From: Bin55 sp965203735 | Lineage (GTDB): Bacteria; Pseudomonadota; Gammaproteobacteria; Pseudomonadales; Azotimanducaceae | Direction: 5' to 3' | DNA: 64,000 nt | Assembly (NCBI GenBank): GCA_965203735.1 | Contig: OZ241909.1 | Location: forward strand, 2,914,001-2,978,000 | Shown here: positions 7,196 through 14,968 of the stretch, in pieces | How the letters are laid out: every line of letters begins with the position of its first letter | How positions within the stretch are numbered: the stretch's first letter is position 1 | Made by a program: the position numbers and the translations under genes | The notes under the pieces: generated by a model | The model's input: the letters and a program-made list of their open reading frames with translations, nothing else | Databases searched by the model: none | Told to the model about the DNA's origin: nothing

Positions 7196-8575
7196 GTGAA
7201 ACTCTTTGTCAAGACCTACGGTTGTCAGATGAACGTCTACGATTCATCGCGCATGACTGAACTACTCGAGGAAACTCATCAAGCAGAAGTCGTCGAGTCG
7301 CCAGATCAGGCCGACTTAATCCTCCTTAATACATGCTCCATTCGAGAAAAAGCGCAAGAAAAGGTATTTCATGAGCTGGGCAGGTACCGAGGTCTCAAGA
7401 AAAACAACGGCAAGCTCTTGATTGGAGTTGGTGGTTGTGTGGCCTCGCAAGAGGGAGACCAGATCATTCGAAGAGCACCGTACGTTGACTTGGTGTTTGG
7501 TCCCCAAACTCTTCACCGTCTTCCAGAAATGATCGACGAGACACGCCAAAGAAAGCGACCAGTCGTCGACATTGAGTTTCCAGAGATCGAGAAGTTTGAT
7601 CGGCTGCCGACTCCGAACGCAAGTGGGGTTTCTGCGTATGTCTCTGTTATGGAAGGATGCAGCAAGTACTGCACTTTTTGTGTTGTACCTTACACCCGAG
7701 GACCAGAGATCAGTCGGCCTGTTTCCGACGTAATGCGAGAAGTGGTTGGATTGGTGTCACAAGGAGTACGAGAGGTTCATTTTCTCGGACAAAACGTCAA
7801 TGCATATCGAGGTGAGTTTGAAGATGGGACCGCAGATCTTGCTGAGCTCATCTACTACACATCCAAGATAAATGGTGTCGAGAGAATTCGCTTTACTACA
7901 TCGCATCCCGTTGAGTTTTCCGACACACTAATCGATGCGTATCGAACCATTCCACAATTGGTGAGTCATGTGCATTTGCCGGTTCAGTCAGGGTCCGATC
8001 GAATTCTCGCTCTCATGAAGCGCGGACACACGGTTTTGGAATACAAGTCCAAGATTCGTAGATTGAAGGAAAATCGACCGGATATTGCTCTATCGTCGGA
8101 CTTCATAGTTGGATTTCCAAGCGAGACAGACGATGATTTCGAGCAGACATTGTCACTGGTCGAAGATCTCAACTACGACATGTCGTTCAGTTTTATTTAC
8201 AGCGCGAGACCAGGCACACCTGCTGCTTCAATGGTGGACGCTACTCCCGAGGAAGTAAAGAAGGAACGATTGAACCGACTACAAGCACAGCTTCGAGTCC
8301 AATCCGATGCTCACGCAGCCAACATGATCGGTACTACACAGCCGGTTCTGGTAACAGGACCATCACAGCGTACTCCGGGGGCAATGCAAGGAAGAACTGA
8401 AAACAATCGTGTTGTGAATTTCCAAGCACCCGAACAGCACGAACCCTTGGTGGATGTAGAAATTACAGAAGCACTCCCAAATTCCTTGAGAGGACGAATT
8501 GTTTCACGGAACCGGGAACAGAGTCGTTCTAGGACTCCCCTAACTGCTCAGACGGACGCGACAACCCCCGCTTGA
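7196..8575 (+). CDS. miaB: tRNA-2-methylthio-N6-dimethylallyladenosine synthase MiaB
   Basis: Radical-SAM methylthiotransferase that adds the 2-methylthio group to i6A37 in tRNAs reading UNN codons; 459 aa. The N-terminal domain has its three cluster cysteines (TYGCQMNVYDS, NTCSIREKA, GGCVASQEG). The radical-SAM motif CSKYCTFC is near residue 158, followed by VVPYTRGPE. A C-terminal TRAM-like RNA-binding domain ends near residue 440. The GTG start at 7196 is forced by an in-frame TAG six bases upstream. It stands alone: the next gene, murG, is convergent. The common miaB-phoH-ybeY order is not seen here. Confidence 0.97.
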   Translation: MKLFVKTYGCQMNVYDSSRMTELLEETHQAEVVESPDQADLILLNTCSIREKAQEKVFHELGRYRGLKKNNGKLLIGVGGCVASQEGDQIIRRAPYVDLVFGPQTLHRLPEMIDETRQRKRPVVDIEFPEIEKFDRLPTPNASGVSAYVSVMEGCSKYCTFCVVPYTRGPEISRPVSDVMREVVGLVSQGVREVHFLGQNVNAYRGEFEDGTADLAELIYYTSKINGVERIRFTTSHPVEFSDTLIDAYRTIPQLVSHVHLPVQSGSDRILALMKRGHTVLEYKSKIRRLKENRPDIALSSDFIVGFPSETDDDFEQTLSLVEDLNYDMSFSFIYSARPGTPAASMVDATPEEVKKERLNRLQAQLRVQSDAHAANMIGTTQPVLVTGPSQRTPGAMQGRTENNRVVNFQAPEQHEPLVDVEITEALPNSLRGRIVSRNREQSRSRTPLTAQTDATTPA

Positions 8576-8597
8576 CCCATGATTTAGTTAGCGACGT

Positions 8598-9659
8598 TTA
8601 CTTCGTCACTCGATCAAGTTCGTTCACGATAAGGGACAGACTATCTCGGATTGGAAAGTCCTCCATTTTCCGTCTTCGCGAGTTCAAATCCCCTGTCAGC
8701 AATTCGAGCGTTGAGACTAAGGATTCTGGATCCAGTTTTTCTTGTGGTACGACCAAACTCCATCCTCTCGCCTCGGCATACTCTGCGTTCTCGATCTGAT
8801 CGCCACGGCTGGTAGCCAGAGGTAGTGGAACCAATATGTTGGGCTTACGAAGTGTCAGTAGTTCAAACAGTGAATTTGCGCCTGATCGCGATACAACAAC
8901 ATCGGCTAGGGCAAGCACGTCGCCCCACTGTTCATTGATGTATTCGAACTGGAAGTAACCCTTGATGTCCGATAAATCAACATCCCTGTTGCCTACTCCG
9001 CAGACATGAACTACCGTGTAGTTCTCGGTCAGTTCCTCGGCGCATCCGCGTACTACGCCATTGATTTCCTCTGCCCCTAGACTTCCTCCCACCACGACCA
9101 ACACCGGTTTGTGTTCGTCGGTTAAGGCAAGCCACTCTCTTGCACGCCCGGCGTCTCCCGAAAGTAAGTCCTTTCGTATTGGAGTGCCAGTGACCACAAT
9201 GTGAGATGCCTTCGTTTGAGTCGTGTCAAAGTTTAGGCACTGTGATTTGACAAAAGGAGTGCATAGGCGAGTTGCGAGACCCGGAGTAAGATCCGATTCA
9301 TGGGCGACCACTGGAATTCGCAAAAGCCAGCTGGCGAACACGATAGGAAATGCGACATACCCGCCTTTCGAAAACACGGCATCGGGACGAATGCGTGCAA
9401 CAAGAATCAGAGACTGAAGAATTCCGATCGGAACGCGAAACATGTCAATCAGGTTCTGTATAGAAAAGTAGCGGCGGAGCTTGCCCGTTACGATACTTTC
9501 AAACCGAATACCAAGATCCTCAACCAATCGTTCCTCTAGTCCGCTGTTTGATCCAACAAAGATCACTGCATCGCCTCGACTCAGTAGCTCTTGCATGATG
9601 GGTTTCGCGGGAATGACATGCCCGGCGGTGCCGCCACCAGTAAAGAGAAAAGTTCTCAA
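8598..9659 (-). CDS. murG: MurG-type N-acetylglucosaminyltransferase, Firmicutes-like form
   Basis: Converts lipid I to lipid II in peptidoglycan synthesis on the inner face of the membrane; 353 aa, GT28 family. Visible signatures are FTGGGTAGHVIPA at the N-terminus, FSKGGYVAFPIV, AHESDLTPG, GTPIRKDLL, GGSLGAEEING and, in the donor site, SRSGANSLFELLTLRKPNILVPLP. GKLRRYF near residue 60 and HESDLTPG are, from memory, typical of Firmicutes MurG proteins rather than of proteobacterial ones. It is not in a dcw cluster but is the last gene of an operon after hda, with its TTG start overlapping the hda stop (TTGA). It could be the only MurG or a second, transferred copy. Confidence 0.85.
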   Translation of the reverse strand: MRTFLFTGGGTAGHVIPAKPIMQELLSRGDAVIFVGSNSGLEERLVEDLGIRFESIVTGKLRRYFSIQNLIDMFRVPIGILQSLILVARIRPDAVFSKGGYVAFPIVFASWLLRIPVVAHESDLTPGLATRLCTPFVKSQCLNFDTTQTKASHIVVTGTPIRKDLLSGDAGRAREWLALTDEHKPVLVVVGGSLGAEEINGVVRGCAEELTENYTVVHVCGVGNRDVDLSDIKGYFQFEYINEQWGDVLALADVVVSRSGANSLFELLTLRKPNILVPLPLATSRGDQIENAEYAEARGWSLVVPQEKLDPESLVSTLELLTGDLNSRRRKMEDFPIRDSLSLIVNELDRVTK

Positions 9660-10297
9660 AGATTCAGTGCTTTCTTGATGAACGGGACTGTAATTCGTCG
9701 TTGCTCCACGATTGATTCGTGATCTAGCAAGTCCAAAGTCGCAAGAAGATTGTCTTGCGATCGACCAATTCGTTTCTGTAAGTACTCGCTGACTTCTTTG
9801 GTAATTTCAATGCCGCGGTCCGCTGCAATATCGCTGAACAGTCGAATGCGTTCATCGCCCGGAAGCGGACGCAGTTCATACCGAGAGAAAAGCCGCATAC
9901 GAGACTCAAGATCTGCCAGTACAAAATCGATCTCGTTAACCCAACGCCGAGACGTAACAACAATCCTGCCGCCATTGGCTCCAAGATGCTCGTATAGTCC
10001 CACGAGCTGAGACTCGAGGCTTCGGGTCCCAATCCAGTGCTCGACATTGTCGAACACTATGAGCGAGAAACGATCAAGACCTATAAGTGTGTAGTTTGGG
10101 TCATCGACAAGAATCCCATTTTCGGATCCAGCGACTAGTGCGTTGGCTAGATGAGTCTTGCCGACAGAAGGTGAGCCGAAAAGCCAAAGATTGTCCGAAG
10201 AATCAAGAGTATCCGAGAGGTTATCGTTGATTCCAATTCGATACTGTGCAATTGTGAATTGTTCTCGCGGTCGAAGTCTGAGAGTAGATTCCTTCAA
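9656..10297 (-). CDS. hda: DnaA regulatory inactivator Hda
   Basis: AAA+ protein related to DnaA domain III, which stimulates ATP hydrolysis by DnaA after initiation; 213 aa from the start chosen. Walker A is GSPSVGKT at residues 41-48. Walker B reads LIVFDNVEHW, with the DN pair typical of Hda rather than the DD of DnaA. The box VII-like segment is DLESRMRLFSRYELRPL. I chose TTG 10297 because GGAGG sits seven bases upstream and it overlaps the upstream stop (TTGA); a longer frame reaches 10363. The expected clamp-binding motif of the QLSLPL type is not obvious: the N-terminus reads KESTLRLRPREQF. Its position behind DUF2066 and opposite purM is common in gammaproteobacteria. Confidence 0.9.
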   Translation of the reverse strand: MKESTLRLRPREQFTIAQYRIGINDNLSDTLDSSDNLWLFGSPSVGKTHLANALVAGSENGILVDDPNYTLIGLDRFSLIVFDNVEHWIGTRSLESQLVGLYEHLGANGGRIVVTSRRWVNEIDFVLADLESRMRLFSRYELRPLPGDERIRLFSDIAADRGIEITKEVSEYLQKRIGRSQDNLLATLDLLDHESIVEQRRITVPFIKKALNL

Positions 10298-10887
10298 GCG
10301 ACATCCTCCGTAGAGCTGGGAGAACGAGTCTTGCGCCACTCCGCGTGCGCACGACGCCCCCAAACGAGGGCGTAATCAACTCCCGAAGCAATCGCGAATG
10401 CTGCGGCCACCAGAAAACCGGTAGGATATAGAGCTCTCAGGGCCAGTTCGCTTATATACCACTCTTGAGTTCCCAGAATGATCAAGAGCGGGACTACTAC
10501 TTGGACAGCAGTATTAAGTTTGCTAACAAGTGTCGGATCCACGTCGAGAACTTTGAAGGTCAATCGGTAGAGTCCTGCACCTATGAGTATGCCCACGTCT
10601 CTTCCAATAACGATGAGCATGAGCCACAGCGGATACATCCCTTTGAGAGTCAGCAATATGACCACCAACCCGAAGGTGAGTTTGTCGGCTATCGGATCGG
10701 CGACCCTTCCAAATCCTGTCTCCCAGCTAAATCGTCTGGCGATTGCACCATCCAGTAGATCTGAAACGCCTGCAACCAACAACAGAATCAATACGAGCAG
10801 CCACTGATCGGAGAGCATGAAGTACGCAAGCGGAACGGTTAACACCATTCGAAGTACTGTTATGACATTGGGCAATTGCGCGATCAT
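10294..10887 (-). CDS. CDP-alcohol phosphatidyltransferase, PgsA-like
   Basis: Integral membrane enzyme of phospholipid synthesis, 197 aa with about five hydrophobic helices. The family signature DGxxARx8-9Gx3Dx3D is present: DGAIARRF, then GFGRVADPIAD, at about residues 46-70. It most resembles CDP-diacylglycerol-glycerol-3-phosphate 3-phosphatidyltransferase (PgsA), but the acceptor alcohol cannot be settled by eye. ATG 10887 overlaps the DUF2066 stop (ATGA), and its own stop overlaps the hda TTG, so the genes are translationally coupled. In some gammaproteobacteria a gene of this family, and in others a permease, takes the place between DUF2066 and hda. Confidence 0.87.
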   Translation of the reverse strand: MIAQLPNVITVLRMVLTVPLAYFMLSDQWLLVLILLLVAGVSDLLDGAIARRFSWETGFGRVADPIADKLTFGLVVILLTLKGMYPLWLMLIVIGRDVGILIGAGLYRLTFKVLDVDPTLVSKLNTAVQVVVPLLIILGTQEWYISELALRALYPTGFLVAAAFAIASGVDYALVWGRRAHAEWRKTRSPSSTEDVA

Positions 10888-11939
10888 CGAGGCCCTTGCC
10901 AAGCGAACTTCAAGAGCACATCTGTGGATTCTTCACTTGACGTACGAATAGCGGGTAACAAGTCCGACTCCACCAGTGCTTCTAGTCTTTGAGATGCCGA
11001 AGGTGTGTAGACTTCCAATTCGACTAGCCCATCGTGGTACGAAGCGATTTCGAGCCGGTCAATGAATTCCTTCTCCTCTAGGTATTCGAGCAAATTGGCA
11101 TACGAACGAACGGAATCTATGTTGCTCACGTACAGTGGATGGACGTGTTGAGTCTCTCGAGAGATTGAAAATCGTTTCGTCAGGTATTCCACGGCGTGAT
11201 CGAGAGCCACACTACCAGCGACAGATCCCTCGACTTCATCGATTAATACGGACTCCTCTTGATCCTGAAACCACAGTGTGATGTGCAACCGGGCGTTTCC
11301 AAAAGCTCCCACATGGTTTGATACAGCTAGTATCAAGTCCATTGAATACCGGCTAGACGCATCTAGAAGATCAACCCAAAATCTCCCCTCGATTGATGAA
11401 GCGTTGACCAATTGGCGGTCTGCCAGGTCCATGAGAGGCAATACTAATTCAACTCCACGGTCTTTAGCTCTCTGAGCAATGCGGACACCCTCGGAAGTAC
11501 CAGTACGGAGCATTGTTGAACTTGTTCCGGAACGATTCGACATCCACATCAATATCGTTGGTCGATCAGATGGCCAAATGGGCAATTGAGCCCTTCGACT
11601 GAGGTCCTTGATCAGATCTCTGTCGAAATTGGCCTCGAGTACGTCTTTTTCGATTCCGGTTGAATCGGTGACGGTCTTGTATCGGTATTGCAGCAAGTAT
11701 GCGGAAGGGTCATGAAGTGCGCTTCTCGTAACTTCGGATTCTCGAACGTTAACTTGACCCGATACCCGCATCAAACATACTTCTAATGCCGTCTCGATGG
11801 CACGTTCGGCGTTTGCAAGTGATCGTGCAGGAACCTCGACGTCAACGTCATACAACCAATCCACTTGTTCTGCAGACTGTGGTACAGCGCAAACCACGGT
11901 GATCAACAGAGCACAGACCCTAAGTACTCGAAAGTTCAC
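10884..11939 (-). CDS. DUF2066 domain-containing exported protein
   Basis: Uncharacterised exported protein of 351 aa. The N-terminal hydrophobic stretch (VLRVCALLITVVCAV) followed by polar residues is a likely signal peptide. The DUF2066 start is typical: LYDVDVEVPARSLANAERAIETAL, then CLMRVSGQVNVRES. The family has no known activity. It is regularly found divergent from purM and upstream of hda, as here. Start is GTG 11939. It heads a four-gene operon (DUF2066, phosphatidyltransferase, hda, murG). Confidence 0.9.
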   Translation of the reverse strand: MNFRVLRVCALLITVVCAVPQSAEQVDWLYDVDVEVPARSLANAERAIETALEVCLMRVSGQVNVRESEVTRSALHDPSAYLLQYRYKTVTDSTGIEKDVLEANFDRDLIKDLSRRAQLPIWPSDRPTILMWMSNRSGTSSTMLRTGTSEGVRIAQRAKDRGVELVLPLMDLADRQLVNASSIEGRFWVDLLDASSRYSMDLILAVSNHVGAFGNARLHITLWFQDQEESVLIDEVEGSVAGSVALDHAVEYLTKRFSISRETQHVHPLYVSNIDSVRSYANLLEYLEEKEFIDRLEIASYHDGLVELEVYTPSASQRLEALVESDLLPAIRTSSEESTDVLLKFAWQGPR

Positions 11940-12196
11940 CTTGATAAGACTTCACCCGTGTTGAACTTGGATGACTAAACAACCAAGCTTCGTGCTGCTT
12001 GTTACGAACCAAACCCCAATGGTTTCAAGCCACAACAGACAGCAACCGCAATTCGTTTCAATTCGAACTCTAATGATAGAAACTTAGTCTTCCCAGCTGA
12101 TTTGCTACACCGCAAGAAAAGTCTTTGTCGACCTAGAAACAAGCACCCAATTCTGGACAAGCTATTGGTTAGAATGGCACCGGTCGACACTCCTCG

Positions 12197-13240
12197 ATGA
12201 GCATGAGCATCACCTACCGCGATTCTGGAGTCGATATAGATGCGGGCAACGAACTGGTACGCCGCATTCGACCAGCTGTCGATCAGACCCTACGTCCTGA
12301 GATTCTTACAGACTTAGGCGGATTTGCCGCACTGTCGTCTTTACCGAAGAATTACCGGGATCCCATCCTCGTGTGCGGTACCGATGGAGCCGGTACCAAA
12401 GTTGAACTGGCAATCGCCCATGATCGTCACGACACTATCGGTCAAGATCTCGTGGCAATGTGCGTCAACGACATTCTCGTATACGGAGCTGAGCCACTTC
12501 TTTTCTTGGACTATTTCGCCACTGGAAAACTGGATATCGCAACTGCTGAACGAGTCGTCAAGGGTATCGCACAAGGATGCCTACTGGCCGGTTGTGCGCT
12601 GCCGGGCGGCGAGACAGCGGAAATGCCGGGTATGTATGCTCCGGGCAAGTACGACTTGGCTGGATTTTGTGTGGGAGTCGTTGAACGGGAGAGAGTCGAA
12701 CGCAAGAGTAATCTGGCTTTGGACGACGTTGTCATTGGACTGGCGAGCGATGGGCCTCACTCAAACGGCTTTTCACTTATTCGCAAACTGCTCGCCGAGC
12801 TAAGTTCTGAGAATCAACCTAGTACCAAGGTGTGGAAGGAGCTGTTTGCACCGACTCGTATCTATGTGAAGTCGGTGCTTCCTCTAGCCGACTTAGCCAC
12901 AGGAATGGCGCACATCACGGGTGGGGGACTGATCGAGAATCCACCGCGCATGCTGAGTGACGGACTGGCCGTCGAGCTCAAGTTGGACTCGTGGCCGCGC
13001 CACGAGAGTTTTAGTTGGATTCAACAAACAGGTGACTTAAGCGAATACGAAATGCTGCGAACGTTCAACTGTGGAGTCGGGTTCGTCATCGCCACACCCG
13101 AGAGTGAGTGCTCGTCCCTGTTGCAAAGCCTACAAGACACTGGCGAGGTAGCGTATATAGTCGGTCGAATTGTGGATCGAGACGCTGAACCCGGAGAGAA
13201 CTGCGCGGTAATAGACCGCAACGGTTGTAGATTCGGCTAA
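12197..13240 (+). CDS. purM: Phosphoribosylformylglycinamidine cyclo-ligase PurM (AIR synthetase)
   Basis: ATP-dependent fifth step of purine synthesis: FGAM to AIR. 347 aa, usual length. Typical segments are ITYRDSGVDIDAGNELV at the start, LVCGTDGAGTKVELA, DLVAMCVNDILVYGAEPLLFLDY, GGETAEMPGMY and GLASDGPHSNGFSLIRK. No purN follows; in Pseudomonas-like genomes purN often comes next, whereas here convergent dcd begins seven bases on. The leader (11940-12196, 257 bp) shared with the divergent DUF2066 gene shows no motif I can name. Confidence 0.97.
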   Translation: MSMSITYRDSGVDIDAGNELVRRIRPAVDQTLRPEILTDLGGFAALSSLPKNYRDPILVCGTDGAGTKVELAIAHDRHDTIGQDLVAMCVNDILVYGAEPLLFLDYFATGKLDIATAERVVKGIAQGCLLAGCALPGGETAEMPGMYAPGKYDLAGFCVGVVERERVERKSNLALDDVVIGLASDGPHSNGFSLIRKLLAELSSENQPSTKVWKELFAPTRIYVKSVLPLADLATGMAHITGGGLIENPPRMLSDGLAVELKLDSWPRHESFSWIQQTGDLSEYEMLRTFNCGVGFVIATPESECSSLLQSLQDTGEVAYIVGRIVDRDAEPGENCAVIDRNGCRFG

Positions 13241-13247
13241 AACTTCG

Positions 13248-13814
13248 TTAGATCTTGGGAAGTGTTACTCCCCGCTGTCCTTGATACTTGCCTCTTCGAT
13301 CCTTGTAGGAAACTTCGCAAGGTTCGTCCGCTTGAAAGAACAACATTTGCGCCACGCCTTCATTCGCATAGATTTTGGCTGGCAGATTGGTCGTGTTGGA
13401 AAATTCCAACGTCACATGACCCTCCCATTCCGGTTCCAAAGGTGTCACGTTGACGATAATTCCACAGCGAGCATAGGTCGACTTGCCGACGCAGATGGTT
13501 AGTACATCTCGTGGAATCCGAAAGTACTCAATGGTGCTCGCCAATACAAAGGCATTGGGAGGAATGATGCAGACGTCTCCTGTAGTAGCTACGAAACTCT
13601 GCTCACTAAACGACTTGGGATCTACCGTAGCCGAGAAGATGTTTGTAAATACCTTGAATTCTGGTGCACAGCGAACGTCGTATCCATAGCTGGATGTGCC
13701 CCATGACACAACACTCTGAGAATTGACGCTTCGAACTTGATTGGGTTCGTAGGGTTCGATCATGCCGTGGTTTTCGGCCATGTGCCGTATCCAGTGATCG
13801 GCTTTGATTGTCAA
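13248..13814 (-). CDS. dcd: dCTP deaminase
   Basis: Deaminates dCTP to dUTP for thymidylate synthesis; 188 aa, full length. Typical features are the early HWIRHMAENHGMIEPYE segment, SSYGYDVRC, VGKSTYARCGI with the catalytic region, TPLEPEWEGHVTLEFSN and the final GKYQGQRGVTLPK. The TTG start at 13814 overlaps the apbC stop (TTGA), so the two are coupled. The apbC-dcd pair divergent from metG is a common gammaproteobacterial arrangement. Confidence 0.97.
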   Translation of the reverse strand: MTIKADHWIRHMAENHGMIEPYEPNQVRSVNSQSVVSWGTSSYGYDVRCAPEFKVFTNIFSATVDPKSFSEQSFVATTGDVCIIPPNAFVLASTIEYFRIPRDVLTICVGKSTYARCGIIVNVTPLEPEWEGHVTLEFSNTTNLPAKIYANEGVAQMLFFQADEPCEVSYKDRRGKYQGQRGVTLPKI

Positions 13815-14851
13815 TTTGAATCCATCGAAATTGTGGGTGCTGGTTCAGCCATTCGACTAGTCTCCCAGTGAGTTGCAGCTGTTAACCGAGCGCAGTCTAA
13901 GAAGGACTTGCTCAATTGGCTTTCGGAATCTACGGCGACAGGGGGCGTCCCTTGGTCCGTTAGCTCCCTTAAATGAGCATTCAACGGAAACTCACCAAGC
14001 ACCTTCGTTGCATATTCCTTCGCGACGCGGAAGCCGCCAGAGGAATCAAAAATCTGATGCCTCTTTCCGCAATTATCGCAGTCGAAGTAGCTCATGTTCT
14101 CGATGATCCCTAGGATCGGAACATCAACCTTGCTAAACATCTCAATGCCCTTCCGTGCGTCTGCCAAAGCGATGTCCTGAGGTGTCGTGACGATCACCGT
14201 TCCCCCAAGAGTGACTTGCTGTGAAAGAGTCAGTTGAATGTCGCCCGTTCCCGGGGGCATATCAACGATCAAATAGTCTAGGTCGCTCCATAGCGACTGG
14301 TTCAACAATTGCTGCAATGCGCCGGAAGCCATGGGTCCACGCCAGACCATGGGAGTTCGCTCTGAAACCAGCATGCTCATCGACATGGCTTCAATACCGT
14401 GAACCTTAATAGGCACAAAAAACTTCTCGTCTCGAACTTCGGGTCTCCGACCTTCGACAATGCCCAGCATGACTCCTTGGCTGGGCCCGTAAATGTCGGC
14501 GTCCAGTATCCCTACTTTCGCGCCGGCTTTAGCTAGTCCTATAGCCAAATTAACAGCGATCGTAGACTTGCCAACTCCACCTTTGCCGGAAGCCACGGAG
14601 ATTACATTGCTAACGCCGCTCAGCTTTGTTGTGACAGGTGCTCGAAAGCTCAGTTGCAGTTGTAGATCCGAGTCGCCAATCCACTCGGCTGCCGCTGAGC
14701 GATATTCTTCGACCAACCCGTCCACTGGGTAGCCAAGCTCGACGTCGGCATGCCACTTTCCGTCGATTTGGCCCGCATGTCGCACCGCATCAAGTTCTCC
14801 CCATGTGGTACCCAATACAGGGTCTCGAAAGAGTTCCAACGCTTGGGCCAT
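13811..14851 (-). CDS. apbC: Iron-sulfur cluster carrier protein ApbC/Mrp
   Basis: P-loop NTPase of the Mrp/NBP35 family that carries Fe-S clusters to apoproteins. An N-terminal MIP18/DUF59-like domain (MAQALELFRDPVLG onward) precedes the deviant Walker A GKGGVGKST near residue 88, then DADIYGPS, DMPPGTGD and the cluster-binding CDNC near residue 250. I placed the start at ATG 14851 because Mrp proteins usually begin at MAxALExFxDP. The open frame extends to 14917, which would add 22 residues of no obvious value. It overlaps dcd downstream and is divergent from metG. Confidence 0.94.
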   Translation of the reverse strand: MAQALELFRDPVLGTTWGELDAVRHAGQIDGKWHADVELGYPVDGLVEEYRSAAAEWIGDSDLQLQLSFRAPVTTKLSGVSNVISVASGKGGVGKSTIAVNLAIGLAKAGAKVGILDADIYGPSQGVMLGIVEGRRPEVRDEKFFVPIKVHGIEAMSMSMLVSERTPMVWRGPMASGALQQLLNQSLWSDLDYLIVDMPPGTGDIQLTLSQQVTLGGTVIVTTPQDIALADARKGIEMFSKVDVPILGIIENMSYFDCDNCGKRHQIFDSSGGFRVAKEYATKVLGEFPLNAHLRELTDQGTPPVAVDSESQLSKSFLDCARLTAATHWETSRMAEPAPTISMDSN

Positions 14852-14968
14852 AGGCAAGAAGGTGGTATGAAGAAGCGGCGTGTATTGTATGCTTTGCACG
14901 CCAATTGCTCCCAGCACAGCCGAAAGGGCTAAAACGGGCGTGTAAAAAACTTTTCAATCTCAATTCCA

